Positions 51,351-60,251 of a DNA stretch of 64,000 nt are shown piece by piece; the first letter of the stretch is position 1; the number at the start of each line of letters is the position of its first letter. The DNA is from Streptomyces sp. NRRL S-118 (lineage in GTDB: Bacteria; Actinomycetota; Actinomycetes; Streptomycetales; Streptomycetaceae), in the NCBI RefSeq assembly GCF_000716335.1, contig NZ_KL591017.1:121011-185010 (forward strand). Reading direction: 5' to 3'. The notes under the pieces are model-generated. The model saw nothing but the letters and a program-made list of their open reading frames with translations, was not told where the DNA came from and ran no database searches. The translations under genes were made by a program, and so were the position numbers.

Positions 51351-52850
51351 GTGGCCGCGCCCCAGCACGACCAGTCCGCCGCACGGAAGTTCCTCGGCCG
51401 GCTGCCCTTTCCCGAGCGGACGTTCCTCGCGGAGGCGCTGCGGACCGAGACGGTCGGCGGTGTCCTGCTCCTGCTGGCCGCCGTCGCCGCCCTCGTCTGG
51501 GCGAACACCCCCCTCAGCGCCGGCTACGAGACCGTACGGGACTACCATCTGGGCCCGTCGGCGCTCGGCCTGAACCTCTCCGTCCAGCACTGGGCCGCCG
51601 ACGGCCTGCTCGCGGTCTTCTTCTTCGTCGCCGGCGTCGAACTGAAGCGTGAGCTGGTGGCGGGCGAGCTGCGCGATCCCAGGGCCGCCGCCCTGCCGGT
51701 GGTCGCCGCGCTCTGCGGCATGGCCGCGCCCGCTCTCGTCTACGTCGTGGTCAACACCGCCGGCGGCGGCTCCCTGGACGGCTGGGCCGTGCCCACCGCC
51801 ACGGACATCGCCTTCGCACTCGCCGTGCTCGCCGTCATCGGCACCTCGCTGCCGTCCGCGCTCCGGGCCTTCCTGCTCACCCTGGCCGTCGTCGACGACC
51901 TCTTCGCGATCCTGATCATCGCGATCTTCTTCACGAGCGACCTGAACTTCGCGGCGCTCGGCGGCGCCGTCGCCGCGCTGGCCGTCTTCTGGCTGCTGCT
52001 GCGCAAGGAGGTGCGCGGCTGGTACGTGTACGTGCCGCTGGCGCTGGTCATCTGGGGCCTGATGTACAACAGCGGCGTCCACGCCACCATCGCCGGCGTC
52101 GCCATGGGCCTGATGCTGCGCTGCGTCCGCCACGAGGGCGAGGCGCACTCCCCCGGCGAGCGCATCGAGCGCCTGGTGCGGCCGCTGTCGGCGGGCCTGG
52201 CCGTGCCGCTGTTCGCGCTGTTCTCGGCGGGCGTGTCGGTCTCCGGCGAGGCGCTGGGCCATGTCTTCAGCCGGCCCGTGACCCTCGGCGTGGTGCTCGG
52301 TCTGGTGGTCGGCAAGGCCGTCGGCATCTTCGGCGGTACGTGGCTGACGGCGCGCTTCACCCGGGCGGAACTGAACGAGGACCTGGAATGGGCCGACCTC
52401 TTCGCCGTCGCCGCACTCGCCGGCATCGGCTTCACCGTCTCGCTGCTGATCGGCGAGCTCGCCTTCGCCGGGGACCCTGAGCAGACCGACGAGGTCAAGG
52501 CGGCGGTTTTGATGGGCTCGCTGATCGCCGCCGTACTCGCTTCGGTCCTGCTGAAGCTGCGAGTCCGCAAGTACCAGGCGCTGCTCGCGGAGGAGGAGCG
52601 GGACGAGGACCACAGCGGTGTCCCCGACATCTACGAGGACGAGGACCCCGCGTACCACCTGCGGATGGCGGAGCTGCACGAGCGGAAGGCCGCCGAGCAC
52701 CGGCGCCGGGCCGCCGAGCTCGGCCCGGCCGGCGGAGCGGAGAACGGACCGGAGGGCGCAGCGGGGAGCGGACCGGAAGCGGGCGCGGACGGCGCAGGCG
52801 CGGCCGAAGTGGCGGGGGCACCGCGCGGTGACGGCGACGGTCCGGCATGA
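51351..52850 (+). CDS. nhaA: Na+/H+ antiporter NhaA
   Basis: The 499-residue antiporter has about 12 helices (about 35-405). The ion site is VVDDLFAILI with Asp182-Asp183, preceded by TATDIAFALAV. The tail after about 405 is charged, then rich in Gly/Ala/Glu and probably disordered. It extrudes sodium in exchange for protons. GTG start has GGAGG. A holin-family gene follows after 39 bp, so they may be co-transcribed. Confidence 0.95.
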   Translation: MAAPQHDQSAARKFLGRLPFPERTFLAEALRTETVGGVLLLLAAVAALVWANTPLSAGYETVRDYHLGPSALGLNLSVQHWAADGLLAVFFFVAGVELKRELVAGELRDPRAAALPVVAALCGMAAPALVYVVVNTAGGGSLDGWAVPTATDIAFALAVLAVIGTSLPSALRAFLLTLAVVDDLFAILIIAIFFTSDLNFAALGGAVAALAVFWLLLRKEVRGWYVYVPLALVIWGLMYNSGVHATIAGVAMGLMLRCVRHEGEAHSPGERIERLVRPLSAGLAVPLFALFSAGVSVSGEALGHVFSRPVTLGVVLGLVVGKAVGIFGGTWLTARFTRAELNEDLEWADLFAVAALAGIGFTVSLLIGELAFAGDPEQTDEVKAAVLMGSLIAAVLASVLLKLRVRKYQALLAEEERDEDHSGVPDIYEDEDPAYHLRMAELHERKAAEHRRRAAELGPAGGAENGPEGAAGSGPEAGADGAGAAEVAGAPRGDGDGPA

Positions 52851-52889
52851 TCTGAGGTCGGACCGTAGGAGAGATGAGGGAGCGACACG

Positions 52890-53396
52890 ATGAGCGACCC
52901 CGCCGGCAACGGTGCATTCGGCGCAGCTGGCACGGACCGCAGCCTCGGCCAGCTGGTCGCCTCGGCGACCACCGAGCTGTCCGCGCTGGTGCACGACGAG
53001 ATCGCGCTGGCCAAGGCCGAACTGCGCCAGGACGTCAAGCGCGGCGCCATGGGCGGCGCCGTCTTCAGCATCGCGGGGGTGTTCGCGCTCTTCTCGCTGC
53101 CGGTGCTCAGCTTCGCCGCGGCGTACGGCATCCACAACCTGGGGCTCGGCCTGGCGTGGTCGTTCCTGATCGTGGGCAGCGCGTACCTGGTGCTGGCGGG
53201 GCTGCTGGCCCTGCTGGCGGTGAGCAAGTTCAAGAAGGTCAAGCCGCCGGAGCGGTCCATCGCCTCGGCGAAGCGGACGGCCGCGGTGCTCGGCAACGCC
53301 AAGCCCCACCCGCGTCCCGAGGCGGCGGGTGGTCCGGTTCGTCCCGCCCTTCCGGTCAAAGGCGAGGCCGAGGGTGTGGCACGCTCGTCTGCATGA
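52890..53396 (+). CDS. Phage-holin-family (DUF1469-type) membrane protein
   Basis: The 168-residue protein has an amphipathic N-terminus (LGQLVASATTELSALVHDEIALAKAEL), two membrane helices (about 55-78 and 85-110) and a basic Pro-rich C-terminus. This is the PF07332 layout, common in actinobacterial chromosomes and not a sign of prophage by itself. Its stop overlaps the next start as ATGA. Function unknown, perhaps envelope stress. Confidence 0.85.
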   Translation: MSDPAGNGAFGAAGTDRSLGQLVASATTELSALVHDEIALAKAELRQDVKRGAMGGAVFSIAGVFALFSLPVLSFAAAYGIHNLGLGLAWSFLIVGSAYLVLAGLLALLAVSKFKKVKPPERSIASAKRTAAVLGNAKPHPRPEAAGGPVRPALPVKGEAEGVARSSA

Positions 53397-54328
53397 CGGT
53401 CCCTGAAAGCAGCACTGGCAGTCCCGTACGGATCGATGGGCCCTGGACACACAGGGACGTCGCCGCCAATGGGGCCCGCTTCCACATCGCGGAGCTGGGT
53501 GACGGGCCGCTGGTGTTGCTGCTGCACGGCTTCCCGCAGTTCTGGTGGACGTGGCGCCACCAGCTGACCGCGCTCGCCGACGCCGGCTTCCGGGCGGTCG
53601 CGATGGACCTGCGGGGCGTGGGTGGCAGCGACCGTACGCCGCGTGGTTACGACCCGGCGAACCTGGCCCTCGACATCACGGGCGTGGTGCGGTCGCTGGG
53701 CGAGCCGGACGCGGCGCTCGTCGGGCACGACCTGGGCGGATACCTGGCGTGGACGGCCGCGGTGATGCGGCCGAAGCTGGTGCGCCGGCTGGTGGTCTCG
53801 TCGATGCCGCATCCGCGCAGGTGGCGTTCGGCGATGCTCTCCGACTTCGCGCAGACGCGCGCCGGTTCGTACGTGTGGGGCTTCCAGCGTCCATGGCTGC
53901 CGGAGCGTCAGCTGGTGGCCGATGACGCCGCGTTGGTGGGTCGGCTGATCCGGGACTGGTCGGGGCCGGGGGCGACCGGGCCGGACGAGGAAGCCGTCGG
54001 TGTCTACCGCCGGGCGATGACCATTCCCTCGACGGCGCACTGCTCGATCGAGCCGTACCGGTGGATGGTGCGGTCGATGGCGCGGCCGGACGGCCTCCAG
54101 TTCAACCGGCGCATGAAGCGGCCGGTGCGGGTGCCGACGCTGCACCTGCACGGCTCCCTGGACCCGGCCATGCGTACGCGCAGCGCGGCGGGGTCGGGCG
54201 AGTACGTCGAAGCGCCGTACCGCTGGCGGCTGTTCGACGGGCTCGGGCACTTCCCGCACGAGGAGGACCCGGTGGCGTTCTCGGCCGAACTCGTCAACTG
54301 GCTCAAGGACCCCGAGCCGGACCGGTGA
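53393..54328 (+). CDS. Alpha/beta hydrolase, epoxide-hydrolase type
   Basis: The 311-residue enzyme has HGFPQFWWTWRHQ (oxyanion), nucleophile Asp in VGHDLGGYLAW, acid Asp in GSLDPAMRT and His in GLGHFPHEEDP. An Asp nucleophile points to epoxide hydrolase or dehalogenase chemistry rather than esterase. The cap region (about 145-235) is Trp/Arg-rich. Start in a 4-bp overlap with the holin-family gene. Substrate unknown. Confidence 0.88.
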   Translation: MTVPESSTGSPVRIDGPWTHRDVAANGARFHIAELGDGPLVLLLHGFPQFWWTWRHQLTALADAGFRAVAMDLRGVGGSDRTPRGYDPANLALDITGVVRSLGEPDAALVGHDLGGYLAWTAAVMRPKLVRRLVVSSMPHPRRWRSAMLSDFAQTRAGSYVWGFQRPWLPERQLVADDAALVGRLIRDWSGPGATGPDEEAVGVYRRAMTIPSTAHCSIEPYRWMVRSMARPDGLQFNRRMKRPVRVPTLHLHGSLDPAMRTRSAAGSGEYVEAPYRWRLFDGLGHFPHEEDPVAFSAELVNWLKDPEPDR

Positions 54329-54742
54329 CCGACCGTTGACGGCCCGCTGACGGGTCGCTGATGGGCCGGTGACCACCGGTGCCGGGCGAACGGCGCCTGG
54401 CCGGCGGCGGGTTGCCGCCTGGCACAGAACACCGTAATTCGGGTTGAACGGTTGTCTCATGAACAGCCAAATGCCGCCCGCATAGGCCAATTGGCCGCCC
54501 GCGGGGCGGTTACCGACCTTGGGGCCCGGGCAGACGTCGGGGTATGGGCTGGACGCACGACTACGCTGACGCAGCACGCAACCGCCGCTCCGCCTCGGCC
54601 CCCGCGCCGAACCCCCAGAGGAACGGGCCACAGGGCGGTCAGGGGCCGGATCCGCGCCTGGGGATCCCTCGCATCCTGCGCCGACGGGCCCGCTGGGTCT
54701 CGGCGCGGCTTCGTCACACCCGCGACTGACCGCCCCGGCGGC
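54329..54742. other. Convergent intergenic region
   Basis: These 414 bp lie between two convergent genes. Short imperfect repeats of GACGGxCCGCTGA type occur at 54330-54375. An A/T-richer patch with TTGAACGGTTG is at about 54440-54500. No gene or clear terminator seen. Confidence 0.4.
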
Positions 54743-55942
54743 TCACAGCGCGCAGCTCTGGCTGTCGACCTGCTGGTTCGCAGTGCGGCCGCGCGCGATG
54801 TCCTCGCGGATCTCGTCGACCGTCAGGGCGTACCCGGTGTTCACGTCGTCCAGCGACCTCGCGAAGATGACGCCGTAGACCTTCCCCTCCGGGGTGAGGA
54901 GCGGACCGCCGGAGTTGCCCTGGCGGACGGTCGCGAAGAGCGAGTACACGTCGCGGCGCACCTCGCCGTGGTGGTAGATGTCCGGCCCCTCGGCGTTGAT
55001 GCGCCCGCGCACGCGCGCCGAGCGGACGTCGTACGCGCCGTTCTCCGGGAACCCCGCGACGATGGCGCTGTCCCCGCTGGCAGCGTCCGTGTCGGTGAAC
55101 TGCAGCGGCGTCGCCTTCAGGTCGGGTACGTCCAGCACGGCGATGTCGCGCTGCCAGTCGTACAGGACGACCTTCGCGTCGTACAGCTTGCCCTGACCGC
55201 CTATCTGGACGGTCGGCTCGTCGACACCGCCCACGACGTGGGCGTTGGTCATCACGCGGCGCTCCGAGAAGACGAAGCCGGTCCCTTCCAGCACCTTGCC
55301 GCAGCCCTGCGCCGTACCGACGACCTTGACGATGGACTTCTGGGCGCGGGCGGCCACCGGGCTGTTGGCGAGCGCCGGGTCGGGCGGGCGGACCTCGGTG
55401 ATGGGCTCGTTGGCGAACGGGCTGAAGACCTGCGGGAATCCGTTCTGCGCCAGGACGGAGGAGAAGTCGGCGAACCAGGTGGACGCCTCGGCGGGCATCA
55501 CGCGGGAGACACCGAGCAGCACCTTGGAGTTGCGGACCTCCTTGCCGAGCGTCGGCAGGGACGTACCGGCGAGGGCGGAGCCGATCAGCCAGGCGACCAG
55601 CAGCATCGCGACCACGTTGACCAGTGCGCCGCCGGTGGCGTCCAGGGCACGGGCGGGCGACCAGGTGATGTACCGGCGCAGCCTGTTCCCCAGGTGGGTG
55701 GTGAAGGCCTGCCCCACCGAGGCGCAGACGATGACGACCACGACGGCGCCGATCGCGGCGGCCGTGGAGACCTTCGCGTCGTCGGTCAGCGGCCCCCATA
55801 CGAGGGGCAGGAGGTAGACCGCGACGAGGCCGCCGCCGAGGAAGCCGATCACCGACAGGATTCCGACGACGAAGCCTTGGCGGTAGCCGACGATCGCGAA
55901 CCACACGGCGGCGACCAGCAACAGGATGTCCAGCACGTTCAC
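54743..55942 (-). CDS. MarP-like membrane serine protease with CvpA-type N-terminus
   Basis: The 399-residue protein has four N-terminal membrane helices of colicin V production type (about 3-145) and a periplasm-side trypsin-like domain with His in TNAHVVGG, Asp in WQRDIAVLDV and Ser in RQGNSGGPLL. Two cysteines (QGCGK and the last SQSC) may form a disulfide as in mycobacterial MarP, which protects against acid and oxidative stress. GTG at 55942 fits the GAGG spacing; ATG at 55948 is an alternative. Confidence 0.92.
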   Translation of the reverse strand: MNVLDILLLVAAVWFAIVGYRQGFVVGILSVIGFLGGGLVAVYLLPLVWGPLTDDAKVSTAAAIGAVVVVIVCASVGQAFTTHLGNRLRRYITWSPARALDATGGALVNVVAMLLVAWLIGSALAGTSLPTLGKEVRNSKVLLGVSRVMPAEASTWFADFSSVLAQNGFPQVFSPFANEPITEVRPPDPALANSPVAARAQKSIVKVVGTAQGCGKVLEGTGFVFSERRVMTNAHVVGGVDEPTVQIGGQGKLYDAKVVLYDWQRDIAVLDVPDLKATPLQFTDTDAASGDSAIVAGFPENGAYDVRSARVRGRINAEGPDIYHHGEVRRDVYSLFATVRQGNSGGPLLTPEGKVYGVIFARSLDDVNTGYALTVDEIREDIARGRTANQQVDSQSCAL

Positions 55943-56008
55943 CGTCATTAGCCTCGCAGATTCGTCTCCGGTCACCCCGACCGGCCTCGGAACAGGGCCT
56001 TCAGCCTG

Positions 56009-56719
56009 TCATGCACGCCAGTCGAGCGGGACCTGCTTCGCCCGGTCCCACGGACGTTCCCACCCGGCGAAGTGCAGGATGCGGTCGATCAGACCGGCCG
56101 TGAAACCCCACACAAGTGCGGATTCGACCAGGAATGCCGGGCCGCGGTGGCCACTCGGGTGGACGGTCGTCGCCCGGTTGGCCGGATCCGTGAGATCCGC
56201 CACGGGGGCGGTGAAGACCCGGGCGGTCTCGGCGGGGTCGACGGCGCGGAAGGGGCTCGGGGAGCGCCACCAGGCGAGGACCGGTGTGACGATGAACCCG
56301 CTCACCGGGATGTAGAGGCGCGGCAGCACGCCGAAGATCTGTACGCCGGCGGGGTCGAGGCCCGTCTCCTCCTCGGCCTCGCGCAGCGCGGCGTGCAGCG
56401 GCCCGGTGGTGTCCGGGTCGCCGTCCTCCGGGTCGAGCGCGCCCCCGGGGAAGGAGAGCTGGCCGGCGTGGGAACGCAGGCTGCCGGCGCGCTCCATGAG
56501 GAGCAGCTCGGGGCCGCGCTCACCCTCGCCGAAGAGGATGAGCACGGCGGCCTGGCGGCCACCGGTCTCGGGCGGCAGAAAACGGCTGAGCTGCTCGGGC
56601 GCGATGGTGCGCGCCGCGCGGGCGACGGGCAGCAGCCAGTCGGGCAGCCCTTCGTCGGTGACGGCCACGGCCGTCCGCGTCCGCGCCGGGTGTCCGGCAT
56701 CCTGTCTGGCGCGCGTCAT
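56009..56719 (-). CDS. CoA pyrophosphatase, Nudix
   Basis: The 236-residue protein has the CoA-specific motif LLLMERAGSLRSHAGQLSFPGG followed by the Nudix REAEEETGL, with a short insert (DPEDGDPDTTG) in the box. It cleaves CoA or oxidised CoA into phosphopantetheine and 3',5'-ADP. ATG at 56719 has GGGGGTG. It lies 73 bp behind nth on the same strand, so an operon is plausible. Confidence 0.9.
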   Translation of the reverse strand: MTRARQDAGHPARTRTAVAVTDEGLPDWLLPVARAARTIAPEQLSRFLPPETGGRQAAVLILFGEGERGPELLLMERAGSLRSHAGQLSFPGGALDPEDGDPDTTGPLHAALREAEEETGLDPAGVQIFGVLPRLYIPVSGFIVTPVLAWWRSPSPFRAVDPAETARVFTAPVADLTDPANRATTVHPSGHRGPAFLVESALVWGFTAGLIDRILHFAGWERPWDRAKQVPLDWRA

Positions 56720-56792
56720 AGGCACCCCCGGCTTTCCCAACGCGTTCCGGTCACTGGTTCGTTCCGCCGCTTCCTCATGCCTTCGAGTGATG

Positions 56793-58013
56793 TCACTCCT
56801 CGTCACCGGCGCCGAGCGGGGGCGCCGGCCGGCCCGGGTAGTCCGGCGGCGGTGCCAGGCGCTGGCCCGGCAGGCCGCCCTTCTCGTACTTCAGGAGCTT
56901 CGCGGCCTTCTCGGGGTCCGTCTCGCCCTCGCCGTACGACGGGCACAGGGGCGCGATCGGGCAGGCGCCGCAGGCGGGCTTGCGGGAGTGGCAGATACGG
57001 CGGCCATGGAAGATCACGCGGTGCGAGAGCATGGTCCACTCGGACTTCGGGAAGATCGAGCAGATCTCCTCCTCGACCCGCTCCGGGTCCTCCTGCCCGG
57101 TCCACTTCCAGCGGCGCACGAGGCGGCCGAAGTGGGTGTCGACGGTGATGCCCGGAACGCCGAAGGCGTTGCCGAGGACGACGTTGGCCGTCTTGCGGCC
57201 GACGCCGGGGAGCGTGACCAGGTCCTGCAGGCGGCCGGGGACCTCGCCGCCGAAGTCGTCCCGCAGCGCCTTGGACAGGCCCAGCAGGGACCGCGCCTTC
57301 GCCCGGAAGAACCCGGTGGGCCGGATCAGCTCCTCCAGCTCCTCGGGCACGGCGGCGGCCATGTCCTCGGGGGTCGGGTACTTGGCGAAGAGCGCGGGGG
57401 TCGTCTGGTTGACCCGCAGGTCGGTCGTCTGGGCGGACAGGACGGTCGCCACGAGCAGCTCGAACGGGTTGCGGAAGTCGAGCTCGGGATGGGCGTACGG
57501 ATACACCTCGGCGAGCTCCCGGTTGATCCGCCGCGCCCTGCGCACCATGGCGAGCCGCGACTCCGGCTTGCCCGGCCGGCGCGCGGGCCCGGCGGCGGGC
57601 GTCACCTCGGCGGCCCCGGCCGCCTTCGCGGGCTTCGCGCGCTGGGCTGCCTGGGCGGTCCTGGTGGTCTTGTCAGCCTTCGCGCTCTTCGCGGGCTTGG
57701 CGGTCTTCGCGGGCTTGGCGGTCTTCGCGGGCTTGGCGGTCTTCGCGGGCTTGGCGGTCTTCGCGGGCGCGGCGGTCTTCGCGGGCTCCGCCGCCTTGGG
57801 CGGCTTCGCCGCCTTCGCCGCCTTCGCGGGCTTGGCGGTCTTCGCGGGCTTGGCCGCCTTGGGGGGCTGGGCCGCCTTCGCGGTCGCGCTTGCGGGTGCG
57901 GGCTCGGCCGAGGAGCGACGCGGGCGCGACGCGGTCCGCTTCGCGGTTTTTGTCGGTTGTACGGACGAAGGCGACACCTGTTCGCCCACAGCGGAATTCT
58001 GTTCCCCGGACAC
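56793..58013 (-). CDS. nth: Endonuclease III with long Lys/Ala-rich N-terminal extension
   Basis: The 406-residue protein has a usual Nth core in its last ~230 residues: helix-hairpin-helix [13 protein letters not shown] with the catalytic Lys, VDTHFGRL with the catalytic Asp, and the iron-sulfur ligands in [17 protein letters not shown] (C-x6-C-x2-C-x5-C). It removes oxidised pyrimidines. The first ~150 residues are low-complexity, with tandem PAKTAK repeats, and resemble histone-tail-like DNA tethers. Start GTG at 58013 fits AAGGGGG; upstream starts are possible. Confidence 0.9.
   Translation of the reverse strand: MSGEQNSAVGEQVSPSSVQPTKTAKRTASRPRRSSAEPAPASATAKAAQPPKAAKPAKTAKPAKAAKAAKPPKAAEPAKTAAPAKTAKPAKTAKPAKTAKPAKTAKPAKSAKADKTTRTAQAAQRAKPAKAAGAAEVTPAAGPARRPGKPESRLAMVRRARRINRELAEVYPYAHPELDFRNPFELLVATVLSAQTTDLRVNQTTPALFAKYPTPEDMAAAVPEELEELIRPTGFFRAKARSLLGLSKALRDDFGGEVPGRLQDLVTLPGVGRKTANVVLGNAFGVPGITVDTHFGRLVRRWKWTGQEDPERVEEEICSIFPKSEWTMLSHRVIFHGRRICHSRKPACGACPIAPLCPSYGEGETDPEKAAKLLKYEKGGLPGQRLAPPPDYPGRPAPPLGAGDEE
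57687..57795. repeat. 18-bp tandem repeats in nth 5' coding part
   Basis: An 18-bp unit (GCGGGCTTGGCGGTCTTC) occurs four times in a row with diverged copies on both sides. It encodes repeated EDxx-free PAKTAK-type hexapeptides, so copy number can change without frame shifts. Confidence 0.85.
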
Positions 58014-58163
58014 TCTCCCGGCCCCCTTGGCCTGCGCTCTCACCGGCAATTGGACACCCGGCCAGCCTAAGCGCCCGCACCGACATCTGCCCCGGGCACG
58101 AGCGATCACGACCCAATCGGGGCCCTGCCGTACGGACACGCGTACCAGTGCGTCAAACTTGTT

Positions 58164-58177
58164 GTGATTGATCGCAC
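58164..58177. promoter_or_regulatory. Possible Crp-type site upstream of crp
   Basis: GTG at 58164-58166 and CAC at 58175-58177 with 8 bp between resemble the Streptomyces Crp motif GTG-N6-GNCAC, except that C replaces the inner G. It lies 63-76 bp before the crp start and could serve autoregulation. Confidence 0.35.
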
Positions 58178-58239
58178 TGTTTTACCGTCCGGCATCATGG
58201 GACCAGACTCCCTGAGCAGGTCGACATAGGAGAGAACTC

Positions 58240-58914
58240 GTGGACGACGTTCTGCGGCGCGCCCCGCTCTTCGCGGCGCTCGATGACGAGCAGGCCGCGG
58301 AGCTCCGCGCCTCGATGAGTGAAGTGACGCTCGCCCGTGGCGACGCGCTCTTCCACGAAGGCGACCCGGGCGATCGGCTCTACGTGGTCACCGAGGGAAA
58401 GGTGAAGCTCCACCGCACCTCTCCCGACGGCCGCGAGAACATGCTCGCCGTCCTGGGCCCCGGTGAGCTGATCGGCGAGCTGTCCCTCTTCGACCCGGGT
58501 CCGCGCACGGCCACCGCGACCGCGCTGACCGAGGTCAAGCTGCTGGGCCTCGGCCACAACGACCTGCAGCCCTGGCTCAACGCGCGCCCCGAGGTCGCCA
58601 GCGCCCTGCTGCGCGCCGTCGCCCGGCGCCTGCGCAAGACCAACGACCAGATGTCCGACCTGGTCTTCTCCGACGTGCCGGGCCGCGTCGCCCGCGCGCT
58701 CCTGGACCTGTCGCGCCGCTTCGGCGTGCAGTCCGAGGAGGGCATCCACGTCGTGCACGACCTCACCCAGGAGGAGCTGGCACAGCTCGTCGGCGCCTCC
58801 CGCGAGACGGTCAACAAGGCGCTCGCCGACTTCGCGGGCCGCGGGTGGCTGCGCCTGGAGGCGCGTGCCGTGATCCTGCTCGACGTCGAGCGGCTCGCGA
58901 AGCGCTCGCGCTAG
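58240..58914 (+). CDS. crp: Cyclic-nucleotide-type global regulator Crp
   Basis: The 224-residue protein equals S. coelicolor Crp in length. The cNMP-binding barrel is at about 1-115 with GELIGELSLFDPGPRTATATA, the dimer helix at about 116-145, and the DNA-binding helix-turn-helix is TQEELAQLVGASRETVNKAL. Crp controls germination, development and antibiotic production in Streptomyces. GTG start has TAGGAGAG. A 15-bp terminator follows, so it is monocistronic. Confidence 0.96.
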   Translation: MDDVLRRAPLFAALDDEQAAELRASMSEVTLARGDALFHEGDPGDRLYVVTEGKVKLHRTSPDGRENMLAVLGPGELIGELSLFDPGPRTATATALTEVKLLGLGHNDLQPWLNARPEVASALLRAVARRLRKTNDQMSDLVFSDVPGRVARALLDLSRRFGVQSEEGIHVVHDLTQEELAQLVGASRETVNKALADFAGRGWLRLEARAVILLDVERLAKRSR

Positions 58915-58970
58915 TCACCGTCGGCGGATCCCGCGCCGGTCGGGCGACCGCGCCGGTTCGACGCCACAGG

Positions 58971-59005
58971 AAAGGGCCGCCCCGGAGTTCCCGGGGCGGC
59001 CCTTT
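58971..59005 (+). terminator. crp terminator
   Basis: AAAGGGCCGCCCCGG (58971-58985) pairs perfectly with CCGGGGCGGCCCTTT (58991-59005) around AGTTC. It can also serve leftward transcripts of the other side. Confidence 0.88.
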
Positions 59006-59103
59006 CGGCGTCGGCGCCGCGCGTCAGCCGTGTCGGCCGGAGCGGCCGGCCGTACGGCCGCAGCGGCCCCCTGACGGCCGGCCACGGCCGGCCACGGCCT
59101 ACG

Positions 59104-59994
59104 TCAGTTCTTCGTGCCGTCCACGATCAGCGGGTTCCCGCTGCCGCCGCCGCACGGGACCGCGTAGACGGGCTGCTTGGCGGCCGCCTCCTTGAAGGCG
59201 TCGATGCACTGGTTCATCAGGACCTTGTCCGTCAGCGAGTCACTGAGGATCTTGTTCGCGCGGGCGATGCCCTCCGCCTCGATCCTGCGCCGCTCGGACT
59301 CCGCCTTGGCCGTACGCGCCGCCTCGGTCGCCCGCTCCGTCGCCTGCTGCTGCTGGATCTTGCGGTCGATCTGGCTCTGGAGCTGGTCCGACGGCTTCAC
59401 GTTCCGCAGGTTCACCGTGGTCACGTCGATGCCGCGGGGCGCGAGGCGCTCCTTGATCAGGTCGCCGATCTCCGTGTTGATCTTCTCGCGGGCCGAGGCG
59501 TACCCCTCCTCGCTCGTGTGACGCGCGAAGACGTTACGGATGATCTCCCTGCTGTCCGGGAAGACCAGCCGCTGCTGGATCGCCTCCTCGCTGCCGGCGA
59601 GCTTGTACAGCTCCACGGCCTTGGCGGGCGTGACGGCCCACTTGACCGTCACTTCCGCGTACATCACGCCGCCCTGGGACGAGCGGACCTCGACCACGTC
59701 CTTGTCGGACAGGTTCAGGTCGACCGGGCGGGTCGAGAAGGTGGTGACGTTCGTGAACGGCGAGGTGAAGTTCATGCCGGACGTCATGGGCGAGCCGACC
59801 TTGCCGAAGGTGACCGGCACGCCGACCTCGTACGCGCTGATGACGTGCAGGCAGCTCGCCACCGCGGCGAACAGCCCCGCGAGCAGCGCCCCGGCCGAAC
59901 CGAGCGTGAGGCCGCGCCGGTCGGTGCTGCGGCCGACGAAGAACAGCACCGCCGCCGCGATGAGCAACAGGATGGACAGGACGAACACAGGCAT
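59104..59994 (-). CDS. SPFH/Band 7 (prohibitin-like) membrane protein
   Basis: The 296-residue protein has two N-terminal membrane helices (about 3-20, 30-50), an SPFH domain (about 50-215: VGVPVTFGKVG, EVTVKWAVTP, VRNVFARHTSEEG) and a helical coiled coil (about 215-255, QQQATERATEAARTAKAESERRR). Such proteins form membrane scaffolds and hold proteases. The C-terminus has a Cys near 280. It stands alone with no clear operon partner. Confidence 0.9.
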   Translation of the reverse strand: MPVFVLSILLLIAAAVLFFVGRSTDRRGLTLGSAGALLAGLFAAVASCLHVISAYEVGVPVTFGKVGSPMTSGMNFTSPFTNVTTFSTRPVDLNLSDKDVVEVRSSQGGVMYAEVTVKWAVTPAKAVELYKLAGSEEAIQQRLVFPDSREIIRNVFARHTSEEGYASAREKINTEIGDLIKERLAPRGIDVTTVNLRNVKPSDQLQSQIDRKIQQQQATERATEAARTAKAESERRRIEAEGIARANKILSDSLTDKVLMNQCIDAFKEAAAKQPVYAVPCGGGSGNPLIVDGTKN

Positions 59995-60213
59995 TCCCCC
60001 CAGAACGAAGCGCAGAAGCGCAACAATGAGCTAAGTAAGCGGAGCGTAAAGCATGGGCCCGCGGTTCCCGGACGGGGTTCACCGGGCCCGGATCACGGCA
60101 TGCCGGACCCGGCCCCGCCCTCACACCGGGAGGGGACCGCCGCGCCCGGACGGAGCCGGGCGCGAACGGACCGTGCTCGGAACAGACCGGGCTCGGCGGA
60201 CGCGCTCGGAACA

Positions 60214-60250
60214 GACCGGGTGGGGAACGGACCGGGTGGGGAACGGACCG
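60214..60250. repeat. 16-bp tandem repeats
   Basis: GACCGGGTGGGGAACG stands at 60214-60229 and 60230-60245, followed by a partial copy that reaches the stop codon of the MBL gene. Looser copies lie at 60165-60213. Confidence 0.75.
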
Positions 60251-60251
60251 C

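Noticed and set aside
52890..53396. Prophage remnant because of a holin-family protein
   Set aside because: No other phage genes nearby; this holin-like family is a normal chromosomal member in actinobacteria.
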